Source of the DNA: a virus
Strand: one strand, 5' to 3'
DNA length: 64,000 nt
Virus record (IMG/VR): IMGVR_UViG_3300033179_000001
Span: 1-64,000 of that record
A model generated the notes under the pieces. The model saw only the letters and a list, made by a program, of their open reading frames with translations, was not told where the DNA came from and ran no database searches. A program made the translations under genes and the position numbers. Every line of letters begins with the position of its first letter. The first letter of the stretch is position 1. This document shows, piece by piece, positions 23,349 to 32,982 of the stretch.

Positions 23349-23864
23349 GTGAGAATATGTTCGGTAGAACGTTGTGAGAGAGTGCATCTGGCTAAAGGTT
23401 ATTGTCAGATGCATTATTTACGTATGTATAAAAATGGCTCTCTTTCGAAAAAAGAAGGGCATGTCAGAAAAAATGGATACAAATATTTTGCAAAGTTTAA
23501 AAAGCTTGAACATGTCATGATAGCCGAAAATGCCTTGGGAAAGTCGCTTCCGAAGAGAGCCGTGGTTCATCACGTTGATGAGAACCCTTTGAATAATTCA
23601 CCAACAAATCTCGTTGTTTGCCAAGATCAAAGATATCACATTCTATTGCATGTTCGCATGAGAGCTATAGCAGCATGCGGAAATCCAGATTGGCGTCCGT
23701 GTAGTCGATGCACCAAATATGATGATATTGCTAATATGAAACCGAGAGGTAGACAATATCATCATGCTATATGTGAAAAAGAATATCAGCGCGAATATAT
23801 CTCAAAAAACAAAGATCATTTGGTAGCCTATAAGCATAATTGGTATATAGAAAACAAAGGATAA
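23349..23864 (+). CDS. HNH homing endonuclease
   Basis: This encodes 171 aa, with GTG start (GGGAG upstream). The HNH core is AVVHHVDENPLNNSPTNLVV near residues 72-91. A preceding Cys cluster (CSVERCERVHLAKGYCQMHYLR) and a following CSRCTKYDD give zinc-binding sites. Base use is markedly more AT-rich than its neighbours, which suggests a recent arrival. It stands between the sugar operon and a truncated gene and could be an invading element that damaged it. Confidence 0.85.
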   Translation: MRICSVERCERVHLAKGYCQMHYLRMYKNGSLSKKEGHVRKNGYKYFAKFKKLEHVMIAENALGKSLPKRAVVHHVDENPLNNSPTNLVVCQDQRYHILLHVRMRAIAACGNPDWRPCSRCTKYDDIANMKPRGRQYHHAICEKEYQREYISKNKDHLVAYKHNWYIENKG

Positions 23865-23868
23865 AATC

Positions 23869-23958
23869 ATGAATAAGTTTGGCGATGCGCCGATCCAGCC
23901 GAAATATCACAACATGATCGCCATGTTTGCAACGCTGAGCATCCTTAGACAATATTGA
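23869..23958 (+). pseudogene. Truncated start of a common phage gene at the operon junction
   Basis: This encodes 29 aa. MNKFGDAPIQPKYHNMI matches the opening of a widespread small phage protein that is usually about 80-90 aa long. Here it stops after a switch to unrelated residues (MFATLSILRQY). The last 14 nt overlap the end of the convergent tailspike gene. The likely reading is a gene cut when the plus-strand and minus-strand blocks were joined or rearranged. Confidence 0.6.
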
Positions 23959-25069
23959 AGTTGGCCGATTTCAGAACCGCTGCGGGAGTGTGAATAGTCA
24001 CGCCAAATCCAACACTTCCAATGACGGAAACGCTGCCCCCAGTAACAGCATTCACCGTAAACGAATCGGTGCCAAACTCACATTGTGAAAATGTAGTAAA
24101 ATACGAATGCTGTATATCGACTGGGCCTGAGATAACACATTGACTGAATTTAGGCAGACAGAATGTTCCTCCAAAACTGTCGTCGATGAATATGCTCTTG
24201 GTAAAAACACCAGAAAAGTCGCACATCACGAAAGCATTCTCTTGTGATGTAGCTCCTGCAAAACCAACACCTTGCCAAAAGGCATACCGTTGACTTGCAA
24301 AGGAACCATTCCCGTCGAAAATACAGCGGTTATACCAATTTGCTCCATTCGATACGATACAGTCTTGGCACCCCATAATCCAAGTATCAAAGCAATGCCC
24401 ATCTATTCCTGAAGTAACTAAGCCTGCGCTTCCATACCAAATCGTACAACTTCCAATGTAGACAGGAATGTCTTGTGCCACGGTTACCGTATTGCTGGTG
24501 ACTAAGGCAACATTTGCATTAAAATACCCCTGTGCAGTTAGATGTTCTAATGAACATCCTCGCAAACAAGAACTATCAAAATGAATGGTATCTACATTAG
24601 TCACGAAACCTGAAATATACGATACATCTCGACCTGCACCGACCAATCGTACACGACTCTTCACAGTTATGCCTGTGGTAATTGCGTAAATCCCTGGAGG
24701 ACAAAATACGATGCCACCTCCGAATGTGGCAGCCATGAAGTTGATGGCATTCTGTATCGCAGTGTCACTTGACACCGCGCCAGTCGGGTCGGCACCCCAT
24801 GCGATAATATCAGTCCATGGACGACCGCTTTTGAAGTATTGATGTCCAGTCCAACTATTGTTGCCTGCAAGCGAGATACCACCGCCTGACGGTGGGGTTG
24901 CAAATACGCCATCTTCACGTAGGAAGTTGGATGTTCCGGGCGTCACCCCCGGATCGGGGACTAGACCGATAGAATGATTCGGACCTGATGCACCGAAGAC
25001 AGAACTTGCCGCTGATGATAGTGGCAATGGTTGTCCGGTGTTGACGTTAACGAATCGTTCCGCAACCAT
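23945..25069 (-). CDS. Tailspike with pectate-lyase-type beta-helix
   Basis: This encodes 374 aa. Start ATG at 25069 is chosen over one 3 nt earlier because AAGGAG is then well spaced. Residues 1-75 are an attachment segment. From residue 80 (GRPWTDIIAWGADPTG) the chain shows the pectate-lyase-fold opening known from phage spikes, with FCPPGIYAITTGITVKSRVRLVG and later short beta-helix rungs. Such spikes bind and often degrade surface polysaccharide. It is closely related to the protein at 44677-45597 over about 290 residues. A catalytic residue set is not visible. Confidence 0.85.
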   Translation of the reverse strand: MVAERFVNVNTGQPLPLSSAASSVFGASGPNHSIGLVPDPGVTPGTSNFLREDGVFATPPSGGGISLAGNNSWTGHQYFKSGRPWTDIIAWGADPTGAVSSDTAIQNAINFMAATFGGGIVFCPPGIYAITTGITVKSRVRLVGAGRDVSYISGFVTNVDTIHFDSSCLRGCSLEHLTAQGYFNANVALVTSNTVTVAQDIPVYIGSCTIWYGSAGLVTSGIDGHCFDTWIMGCQDCIVSNGANWYNRCIFDGNGSFASQRYAFWQGVGFAGATSQENAFVMCDFSGVFTKSIFIDDSFGGTFCLPKFSQCVISGPVDIQHSYFTTFSQCEFGTDSFTVNAVTGGSVSVIGSVGFGVTIHTPAAVLKSANFNIV

Positions 25070-25078
25070 CATCTCTCC

Positions 25079-26218
25079 TTAAAGGCCGCAATCGGCTTGA
25101 TAGTGCAAATAGCAAAAATGGTTTGAAGCAGATACGGCAGCCCCAATTACAAAAGCTCCCTTGGGAGATACAGAACCAGTATCGAATGAGGATGCAACAC
25201 TAACACTCGTTGTATTATCCAGCCAATTTGGCGTAGCCCCGGTGGGGCTATACGCGACGAATGATGCCGTCGCATACATCTCTACCGGCTCGAAATTAAT
25301 AAATAGTCCGATCTGTGATGCCGCAGCCGATACAACTTCTATAGACCCAGCTAGACCAGCAGCCTGTGCAGGTGCCGTTCCGTAAGGGAATGATTTACGG
25401 AAGAACTTCTTGCATTGTCTCAGGCATACATCAAACGGCAAATCCTCAAAGGATTGTACGATCGCACCAGGAACAAGACAGAAAGCGTCCAAGGTGATCG
25501 AATCGTCTGTTCCTGCCGTTCCTACAGGAGTCCATGTGACCTGTAATTCTCCCTGCGTAGCAGTTGCGGGTACGACTGCAGCGCTTGTACCTGAGATCGT
25601 CGCGGATGATCCTGCCGTTATATTGGTGGAGATTGAGACCGGGTTTGTCTCACTAGTGAACCCGCCGCCTCGCTTGCCGGCCGTTCCTGTTCCAACATAA
25701 AAATTGATCAATAAGGTGCCAGATGCCGGAGACCAATTTGCACCAGCTTTGGCAGCACCACTGAACGAAACTAATCCGCCGCGAATATTCGCTAACTCAT
25801 CTGCCGTCAACGGATAGCCGAATATCAGAACTCCGGTTCCTGTTTGTCCGCTATTACGCTGTATCTTAGCGGCGTGAGCAGGAGCGACAGAAGCATCAAG
25901 AGAATTTGCTGGCGTCACAGTAGTAGCTTGATTCGTCCCAGTCGTAAGATACCAACGATCAGCAGTGTAAGATGTTGTCGAAGCCGGAATTGGGAAACTT
26001 GCTGCCGAACCTGCCCCACGCTGCCAAATGTTGAAACTCCCATTCGCCATCAAGACATTCGCGAACGTCGGGACCGTGTTCAACTGTGTCATTACGGTTG
26101 TGAGCGCAGATGCTAAATCGGTGAAAATTGCATCCCAAACTGCGCTTTGCAGCACCTGCCCTGGAGCCGCGTTCGTCGCACCATTTGGCGGGGTATAGAG
26201 ATTCCCTGAAAACGGCAT
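25079..26218 (-). CDS. Tail fibre protein with carbohydrate-binding-like module
   Basis: This encodes 379 aa. The first 60 residues (FSGNLYTPPNGATNAAPGQVLQSAVWDAIFTDLASALT) resemble the N-terminal linker of podovirus fibres. Residues 60-240 look like a beta-sandwich of the carbohydrate-binding type (NGSFNIWQRG, TADRWYLTTG, LIFGYPLTADELANIRGG). The FEDLPFDVCLRQCKKFFRKSF segment is a recurring motif in such fibres. It is encoded next to the tailspike and the collar-type fibre. Receptor binding is inferred. Confidence 0.75.
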   Translation of the reverse strand: MPFSGNLYTPPNGATNAAPGQVLQSAVWDAIFTDLASALTTVMTQLNTVPTFANVLMANGSFNIWQRGAGSAASFPIPASTTSYTADRWYLTTGTNQATTVTPANSLDASVAPAHAAKIQRNSGQTGTGVLIFGYPLTADELANIRGGLVSFSGAAKAGANWSPASGTLLINFYVGTGTAGKRGGGFTSETNPVSISTNITAGSSATISGTSAAVVPATATQGELQVTWTPVGTAGTDDSITLDAFCLVPGAIVQSFEDLPFDVCLRQCKKFFRKSFPYGTAPAQAAGLAGSIEVVSAAASQIGLFINFEPVEMYATASFVAYSPTGATPNWLDNTTSVSVASSFDTGSVSPKGAFVIGAAVSASNHFCYLHYQADCGL

Positions 26219-26222
26219 TTGA

Positions 26223-27128
26223 TCAGACCCCCGTGTAAATTAATTTATTGATGATGATGGCAGGATTCATGATGGGATGAGAAGTACCACCAGTGTTAGT
26301 AGATGAAGCTGGCGCATTAAGAATATTTGTCCAACTGTTTTCCTGTTTTTGGGGGACCCAATGAGAACCAGATGACGCATCAGTGACCTGAATATTTGCA
26401 ATGGCTGATGCCGTATTTCCTTGCGCGACAAATCCGGTAAAAGCTATTTGCGATGTAATAGATGGTATTTGGCTCGCTGACAGTGTTTGGTTTTGACCGC
26501 CTCCAGTTCCACCATACACGAGGCCGTCAAAATTTCCTCCAGCCACCGTAATGCGACCCGCCGCCACGCCGCCCATGCCATCATTACCAAAGGCTGCTCG
26601 TCCTCGAAAATCAGGGATGCCAAATGTTCCGACCCCTGATCCATACGTCGTGCCAAGCACCGCGAAAAGTGCCGCGTATGTCGTTGTCGAGACTTGTTGG
26701 CCAAAGCATTGCAGCCAGCCCGATGGGGTAGCAGTCCCACCATAGTCGATAAGTGTGCCGATCGGGACAGTTCCCTTGGTGGCGCTAATAGTTCCTGTAA
26801 ATGTCGCGCCACCGGCCCATGTCGTTGACGTGTCGGAATTGACCGTGGCGGCCTGTACACCATTTACGGCAATACCGATCTGATTCGCGCCCGCAAGATA
26901 GAACCCAGTCTTTGTTGCACCATTGAACCCATAACCAGGAGATGAAACGAGGCCAGCCGATCCGACAAGTTGGCCTGTCATGGTCGAAACGCCAGTGGTC
27001 GCCAATGATTGTGTCAGAGCCGTGGCTAAATCATTGAATAGCGTATTATCGTCGGACGCCTTGATCAGCCCGCCGGGGACAAAGGCACCGATCGGCAATG
27101 TGTATGTACCGTTTGAACCTCTAGGCGT
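26223..27128 (-). CDS. Tail-collar fibre protein with non-canonical start
   Basis: This would encode 301 aa. The chain holds the Phage_Tail_Collar domain (TVPIGTLIDYGGTATPSGWLQC, FGIPDFRGRAAFGNDG) and ends HPIMNPAIIINKLIYTG, typical of short tail fibres. The family's usual N-terminus PRGSNGTY is encoded, but no ATG, GTG or TTG precedes it. ACG at 27128 sits 5 nt after TAGGAGG, the same geometry as the starts at 3808 and 4207. The first normal start is TTG at 27098. The whole is in frame with the upstream gene through one TAG codon, so it may instead be made by amber readthrough. Confidence 0.7.
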   Translation of the reverse strand, partial: TPRGSNGTYTLPIGAFVPGGLIKASDDNTLFNDLATALTQSLATTGVSTMTGQLVGSAGLVSSPGYGFNGATKTGFYLAGANQIGIAVNGVQAATVNSDTSTTWAGGATFTGTISATKGTVPIGTLIDYGGTATPSGWLQCFGQQVSTTTYAALFAVLGTTYGSGVGTFGIPDFRGRAAFGNDGMGGVAAGRITVAGGNFDGLVYGGTGGGQNQTLSASQIPSITSQIAFTGFVAQGNTASAIANIQVTDASSGSHWVPQKQENSWTNILNAPASSTNTGGTSHPIMNPAIIINKLIYTGV

Positions 27129-27137
27129 GGCAACCTC

Positions 27138-28160
27138 CTATTGTCCGCGAATTGCGTTGACCATATCATCTTGGCTCGGCTGTGTCTGTGTCGCTGCTAT
27201 ACCAGCCGGCAAACCAGCGATGCCGTACTTTTTCAGAATGTCGATCAGTTTATCATTGAATACGATGTAGTTGCGGGAGCCTTCGCCGGAAGTGCGGGAG
27301 CCTTGGTCTAGGTATTTGATGCCGGGGAGACCAGCTTCTCGGAGTTTTTCAGACGCTATCTGCTCATCAAGGCCAATGAATCCTTGTTTCATGGCAGTAC
27401 CGGCTTGCGCCGGATGAAACTCATCCCATTGACGAGGTCGCATCGCTTTCTGCAAAGCATCAACAACGACGGGATGCTGCTCACTCAGCGGCTTATCCCA
27501 ATCGAGGAAGTGCTCCGGATCCGCGTTGATGTTGACCTCGTACATGCGGCCGGGGTTGGACTGCAGCGGCTCCGCTTTGATGCGTTGCAGTTTAGCTTGC
27601 GCAGCATCTCGCGCAGCTATTGCAGCGTTAAATTCCTCTTTCGTGCCAGACATCGCCTTGCCTACAGCCATATAGGCATCATTGTACGCCTTACTCGCAT
27701 CTGCCAATTCAGGATGTACCGGAGTCGTAGCCAATGCATCGCGATAACTCTTCGCAACGGGCTCCGACTCCGCAAAATACAATCCATGCCCGTAAGCCTG
27801 CGCGCCCTCTCCGGTCCCGATCTTGGATAGGTCGAACGCATCGAAGTCATGCGGCGAGCCGTGATAAGCCTTGATGCCCATCCGCATCGCATTGGCTTCA
27901 GCCGGGATAGCTCCAGCACCTAGCGTCAACATGCTAGCCATGTCAGCCGCAGGCTTGACCATCTGTTCTGTGGTGATCGGCGTTGTGGACGCCAACGCAT
28001 TTCCGGGGGCTGCCATTGCATTAATGAGCGGCTCTGCCGTTTGCTTCAGAATTTCCACATCCTTTGGTGCCGCCTGCTTCGCCCAATCACTCAAGAATGG
28101 CGGGACGAACTGCTCCGCATCAAATTCCGGCTGATGATCAACGGGAACGAAATCAGGCAT
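27138..28160 (-). CDS. Virion protein with ADP-ribosyltransferase-like (ART-PolyVal) domain
   Basis: This encodes 340 aa. Residues 98-310 fit the ART domain of polyvalent phage proteins: MGIKAYHGSPHDFDAFDLSK, then GYGHGLYFAESEPVAKSYR, and GIKYLDQGSR..NYIVFND toward the end. Such domains are carried in ejected virion proteins and are thought to modify host targets early in infection. The N-terminal 95 residues are an unstructured and helical leader. It ends in TAG, in frame with the following fibre gene. Target and activity are not known. Confidence 0.75.
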   Translation of the reverse strand: MPDFVPVDHQPEFDAEQFVPPFLSDWAKQAAPKDVEILKQTAEPLINAMAAPGNALASTTPITTEQMVKPAADMASMLTLGAGAIPAEANAMRMGIKAYHGSPHDFDAFDLSKIGTGEGAQAYGHGLYFAESEPVAKSYRDALATTPVHPELADASKAYNDAYMAVGKAMSGTKEEFNAAIAARDAAQAKLQRIKAEPLQSNPGRMYEVNINADPEHFLDWDKPLSEQHPVVVDALQKAMRPRQWDEFHPAQAGTAMKQGFIGLDEQIASEKLREAGLPGIKYLDQGSRTSGEGSRNYIVFNDKLIDILKKYGIAGLPAGIAATQTQPSQDDMVNAIRGQ

Positions 28161-29971
28161 CACGGCCTCACTTCGATGAATTTTCCGGGGCGATTTGGGT
28201 CATTTAAATACCACTTACCGTCCTTCGCCTTGCGAGCGCCCGGAATCGGTGGCGTAGCGGTCTGACCGCCTTTGATCTGGTTTACCAAGGCTTCCATGGT
28301 TGGCGATGTCCCGAACCTATAGGGCAAAACCTGATTCGAAAGCATGCCTTGTGTGAGCGGGTTCATGAGGGCTGCGCGTGCGGCTGGACGCATAATGAAT
28401 GGTCCCATCGCTTCGCCGAGCAGCAATCCGCCAACACCACCCTCACTACCGCCAAGCAAATGAGAACCAGCCAAGTAACCGCCGCCGCCACTCAAAGCGT
28501 GGGTCAAGCCACCTCCGACGCTGGACATGGCCCTTTCAATGTTGAGACGCGAAGCCGTGCCGCTATCGGGATACTGCTTCAGGACATTTCGGCCGGCATC
28601 AGCCAATTCCGAAAAATCATCCATCCCGCGCGTATACTGGTTTTTGCCGTAAACCCGCTTAGCCGCTTGCGCCAACGTGGCCGGTGTCATGTTCGCTGAT
28701 CCGGCCCAATCTTGAAGCACCAAAGCGTTCCGATAGTCGCGCCGCGTCTGAGCCCATGCGCCAGCATCGTTCGGATTAGTGCGCTGTATCGTCCGCTCCA
28801 TCGCGTCATCCAGTGCGTTGGTGACACCGTGCAGACCTTCGGCCCGCTGCGGATCGGTCGCGCCCTGTGCGGCTCTCCTCAGATTAGACCGCAGCATCAG
28901 ATAATCCGCGCCGCTTAAGTTTCCCGCACCGGTACCGATCGCATCTATCACACGCCTGATGCTGCCATTCACGCTATTGACGGTTTCTTGCGGATAGAGC
29001 CCAGGCGTCCCGTTATACGTGTCGTGGATGTCTCGAATATCGTTGACCAGCTGCTGATCTGCCGTGACATTATTTCGAGCCGCCAAGGCATCGAACTGGC
29101 CACCAACCCGGTTCATCATCGTATTGACGGCACCGGTTTGTCCGGTAATCGGCCGATCGCCAATATGTTCGCCAACACGATTGAATGCCGCTTGTGTGAA
29201 TGCCTGATCTTGAGCCTCGTTTCTCCCATGGGCTAATTCGGATTCGGCTGCTTTGACTGTCCTGCTGCCGATTCGGTCGCCAGCGGTGAGCGGCACGCCT
29301 TCGCGATCGAGCACACCAATCATCGCTTGCCGCTCTTGAGGGATAATGTTCGGCGTAACCAGTCGCGGCGCAGCAGTCGTTCCGTGCCCACCCGCGATAG
29401 CGCCGATCAATTGCAACGCGGCTTTCGTCTTCGGACTATCCGGCGCAAACTTATTCGCTACATCCCCCATCGCCTCAGACCCGACAGCACCACCCGCAGC
29501 CGTCGCGGCTTTCGCAAGCATGCCACCTGGACCGAGATAACTCTCAGGATTTCCGACGAACTCGCCAGCCGTCCCCGCATATCGGCCATAGTTGGTCTGT
29601 GGGCTCGCTTCAATCCCCGCAGCCTTGGTGATTTGCTGACCGTAACCCGGCTCGGCCTGTGGTCGTTCAGTGAGACCAAAATCAGCCATGAGATTTGCAA
29701 AATGGTGCGACGGACCAAACGGCCCCGCAAAAGCCTCGCCAACATCCCCAACCGCACTAGCGAGCCCGCGACCTAGACCCTTGGTACCTTCCTTGACAAC
29801 ATCCTCGGTGGTCGAACGCGGTTGAGCCGCCGCATAAGCCGATTTCAGTTCATCATCCGACATTTTACTATAATCGACCGGAGGCGGTGCCGCAGATGCA
29901 GCCGGCGCAGCCTGAGAGGCCGCATAAGCAGCCTTCAGTTCGTCGTCTGACATCTGACTGAAGTCGGCCAT
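28160..29971 (-). CDS. Large ejected internal virion protein
   Basis: This encodes 603 aa. The motif MSDDELKAAYAA appears twice at the N-terminus (about residues 7 and 37). Then follow Gly/Ala-rich segments that could enter membranes (GPGGMLAKAATAAGGAVGSEAMG, GGGGYLAGSHLLGG) around a long helical middle. Podoviruses eject such proteins ahead of DNA to form a channel across the envelope. The gene lies between two other putative ejection genes, with single-base coupling. No enzyme motif is seen. Confidence 0.7.
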   Translation of the reverse strand: MADFSQMSDDELKAAYAASQAAPAASAAPPPVDYSKMSDDELKSAYAAAQPRSTTEDVVKEGTKGLGRGLASAVGDVGEAFAGPFGPSHHFANLMADFGLTERPQAEPGYGQQITKAAGIEASPQTNYGRYAGTAGEFVGNPESYLGPGGMLAKAATAAGGAVGSEAMGDVANKFAPDSPKTKAALQLIGAIAGGHGTTAAPRLVTPNIIPQERQAMIGVLDREGVPLTAGDRIGSRTVKAAESELAHGRNEAQDQAFTQAAFNRVGEHIGDRPITGQTGAVNTMMNRVGGQFDALAARNNVTADQQLVNDIRDIHDTYNGTPGLYPQETVNSVNGSIRRVIDAIGTGAGNLSGADYLMLRSNLRRAAQGATDPQRAEGLHGVTNALDDAMERTIQRTNPNDAGAWAQTRRDYRNALVLQDWAGSANMTPATLAQAAKRVYGKNQYTRGMDDFSELADAGRNVLKQYPDSGTASRLNIERAMSSVGGGLTHALSGGGGYLAGSHLLGGSEGGVGGLLLGEAMGPFIMRPAARAALMNPLTQGMLSNQVLPYRFGTSPTMEALVNQIKGGQTATPPIPGARKAKDGKWYLNDPNRPGKFIEVRP

Positions 29972-32970
29972 TATTGCGAAACCGGTGCGGTTGCGGGTTG
30001 ATCCTTCAGCAGGCCACGTCTGCGCATTTCAGCCTCCAGACCGGAAACATCGGATGGTGCCGAAGGTGCAGCAGCAGCTTTCGGAACTATATCAGGGATG
30101 CGTGCTTTCGAAATCTCGCCGCGCAAGGTCTTATCAAAACCGGCATCAAGTTTGCCGTGCTTCCCGACATACTCGTCAGCCATATCGCCCCATTTCATCA
30201 TGAGGTTGCCGGCCTGATCGATCAGGTTGAGTTTGGCCCCGATGCCGGCCGCAGTATCCTCCGGCGTGATGTTGGCCTTTTCTTCAAGGTCCAACATCGA
30301 TTTGAATATACGGCCTCCAGTTTCTCCGGTTTCTGACGCCATCGATTTGATACCTGAAATCTGATCGGCCAAAATTCGGGTTGCCACCTGATTGAAGATT
30401 TCGCGCGGCGCGGCACCTTCTGGATTGATACCGAACTGAGCGGCGAGACGCTGCAAGCCAAGCGCAGCCTCACTGCCAGCACCCGGCGTGAAATTCGGCG
30501 TAGCCGCAACCTGCCGCAGCATATCGATATTCTGCTTTTGCTGCGCCGCGATCATCGCCGAACCGGCCAAACCTTTGTGGAGCGAATCATAATATTTCGC
30601 AGTCGCCTCACCGCCGGTTTCCGCTGCTTTCTTGGCACCAGCCTGAGCGGCTTCAGCCGCCTGAATGCCTCCGATCGTCGAGAGGTCAGGCTGTGCGGCT
30701 GCCGGATGTGGCATATCTCCACCGCCAGACGATGGGGGTGCTCCAGTCGATTGCACGCCACCGCCCGGCGAAAGCGTCGTGGTTTGCCACTGCCTCGTGG
30801 CTGGATCGAAATGGCTCACGGTCGGGATTTCGGCCGAACCAATCTTGACTGTCCCGAACTTTGGTTCCGGAATGAAGACTTTCTGGCCAGCCGCGTTGAA
30901 CATCAGCGTTCCGCCCTCAACTGGCATTGATTGCGGCTGTCCTCGCTGCTGGATCATTTGCAACATGGCAGCCTTGGCCGAATCCGGTACCCACGGGTTA
31001 GCCAGCATCTGTGTCAATTGCTGCGGATTGATCTGGCCAACCGGAGAAGTAAGCGGCTGCGGCAATCCAGGAGGCCCGCCAGCGGCCATAGGAGCGCTAC
31101 TGGTGGGCGGGCCGTTCTGAGCCACTTGGATAGGGGCGATTGGAGCCGGCGCACCACCGCCAGCGGCAGGAGCCGGCGCACCCCCATCGCCGCCAGCCGG
31201 AGGCATTGGACGCCCCGCAATGGCGTTAACCAACGTGGCAGGCGGAAGTCCGGCACCCTGCGGCAATTGTTTACCATTGACCGATACCGGCCCGAATGGC
31301 GGTGGCAATGGAGGTTCCACCAGTGGAGCGCCACCAACTGATGTCGGCCCAACAGCCCCGGGGATCGCCGAACCGGCCGGCAGCGGCATCGTTGGACGTG
31401 GCATCGGCAGCGGCACAGGTCCGCTGATGGGTGGCACTGGCGCAGCACTATCTAGAGCGGTCGCAGGAACGGCCGGAGTATTCGGTATCGCACCCGGGCG
31501 AACAAGCGCCATCATGGCCTGTTCGGCCGGTGTAACCGGAGTGGCATTCGGTCCAAATAAGTTTGGAGTTCGAACGGGGCCACCGCCGATAGAACTTTCA
31601 TCAGCAGGAGGGACGGGCGGACCCTTTGCCGCTTCCATTGCGGCAGCCTGTCTTGCAAAATCATCATTCGGCTGTGGCCGAACCAACGCCATCATCTGCT
31701 GTTCGATCGGGTTCAGGGGCTTCTCTGCCAGTGACGGAGACTGCGTTGGTCTCAGTTCTCCACCGCCAATATCCGTTGATGTCTGAGGAACCGACTGCTT
31801 AGCCGCCTCCATCGCGGCAACCTGCCGTTTAAAGTCATCAGGATTCCATGGAACTCCACCGGGAGTACCGGGCATAGGACGGCCAGCAATGGCGTTGACC
31901 ATTGGAGACATGGGCGATGGCATAACCGGTGCCGCACCTGTGTCAAACACGCTAGGCGGGGGCACGGCCGGCCCCGACGTGCCTTGCGTGATCAGGTTCG
32001 GCAATGCGCCTTGCGTGCCGGCATTTGGAATCATCCCCGGAGGTGGATTACCGGCATAGGCGAGCCGTGTCGGAGCCGCAGCGCTCGCCTGTGGAGTTAC
32101 AGGCGATGGGATCGGTGCCAGCAAACCTGTCGCAGCCGGCGCGGTTTTCGCAGGAGCCGCAGCCATACTCAATGGCACGCCATTCTCATGCCTAGCCATC
32201 GCAGCAATCAACTGAGGCCGCATTTCCGGAGGAATCGGATCGTTCGGCCCAATCCCCATCTGAGCCGCGACATGTTCCGCATAGGCTTTCGTATTGTTGT
32301 TATCTGACGCAGGAGCCCAACGGTTGACGATGCCTGAAATCGTATTCAGCCCGTGATTCCTTTGGTAGCTGTCAAGCAGCGTGCTTGCCGCCGCAACACC
32401 GTGTTCGGGAGCCTCGAACTTGGCAAATCGTCCGTCCGATCCGGCATAACCGGGCTGGGATCGTGCAAATTGGCCATCCTCGATATTCAGAGGGTTGTTG
32501 TTACGAATACCACGAGGTGCCGATGAATCTACGCTCGCGCTCGTAGTAGCCGGTGGATTTGTGTTGCCCCCGCCAGTCCCGCTGCTATCCGAAGTTGGGG
32601 CAACGGTAGGCGAACTACTCGGGGAACTACCAGCACTGGGAGATGAGCCGCCGCCTAGATAAGGCGAATAAATCCGCCCTATGGCTTCCGCGCCTTGTTG
32701 ACGCCCCGCCGTCTCGGCCTGTCGCGCGAAATCGGCCTCTCGATTGCCTTGTATCGCCCGCACGAGTTCAGCAAGTCCCTGCGTCCAATGGTGGATGCCA
32801 CCTTCCGGAGGTTGTTGCAGCGCCATCGCATGTTGGCGCATCTGCGCGACCTGTTCAGGCGTCAAAGTCGATGGATTCGCGAGCGGTGCTGTTGAGACAG
32901 ATGATGCACCCAGTGGAGTACCAAGCGGACCAAGCCCCCATGAGCCTACAGTGTTTGGATCAAGCGCCAT
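29971..32970 (-). CDS. Very large internal virion protein with lysozyme-like domain
   Basis: This encodes 999 aa. Around residues 150-275 the sequence GIRNNNPLNIEDG, RFAKFEAPEHGVAAASTLLDSYQR and GIVNRWAPASDNNNTKAYAEHV forms a wall-lytic domain of the P5/phage tail lysozyme type. Much of residues 275-700 is low-complexity Pro/Ala/Gly with repeated MALVRP-type segments. The last 280 residues are helical. It is likely ejected to open the peptidoglycan during DNA entry, by analogy with T7 gp16-type proteins. Confidence 0.78.
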   Translation of the reverse strand: MALDPNTVGSWGLGPLGTPLGASSVSTAPLANPSTLTPEQVAQMRQHAMALQQPPEGGIHHWTQGLAELVRAIQGNREADFARQAETAGRQQGAEAIGRIYSPYLGGGSSPSAGSSPSSSPTVAPTSDSSGTGGGNTNPPATTSASVDSSAPRGIRNNNPLNIEDGQFARSQPGYAGSDGRFAKFEAPEHGVAAASTLLDSYQRNHGLNTISGIVNRWAPASDNNNTKAYAEHVAAQMGIGPNDPIPPEMRPQLIAAMARHENGVPLSMAAAPAKTAPAATGLLAPIPSPVTPQASAAAPTRLAYAGNPPPGMIPNAGTQGALPNLITQGTSGPAVPPPSVFDTGAAPVMPSPMSPMVNAIAGRPMPGTPGGVPWNPDDFKRQVAAMEAAKQSVPQTSTDIGGGELRPTQSPSLAEKPLNPIEQQMMALVRPQPNDDFARQAAAMEAAKGPPVPPADESSIGGGPVRTPNLFGPNATPVTPAEQAMMALVRPGAIPNTPAVPATALDSAAPVPPISGPVPLPMPRPTMPLPAGSAIPGAVGPTSVGGAPLVEPPLPPPFGPVSVNGKQLPQGAGLPPATLVNAIAGRPMPPAGGDGGAPAPAAGGGAPAPIAPIQVAQNGPPTSSAPMAAGGPPGLPQPLTSPVGQINPQQLTQMLANPWVPDSAKAAMLQMIQQRGQPQSMPVEGGTLMFNAAGQKVFIPEPKFGTVKIGSAEIPTVSHFDPATRQWQTTTLSPGGGVQSTGAPPSSGGGDMPHPAAAQPDLSTIGGIQAAEAAQAGAKKAAETGGEATAKYYDSLHKGLAGSAMIAAQQKQNIDMLRQVAATPNFTPGAGSEAALGLQRLAAQFGINPEGAAPREIFNQVATRILADQISGIKSMASETGETGGRIFKSMLDLEEKANITPEDTAAGIGAKLNLIDQAGNLMMKWGDMADEYVGKHGKLDAGFDKTLRGEISKARIPDIVPKAAAAPSAPSDVSGLEAEMRRRGLLKDQPATAPVSQ

Positions 32971-32982
32971 GGTCCCACCACC

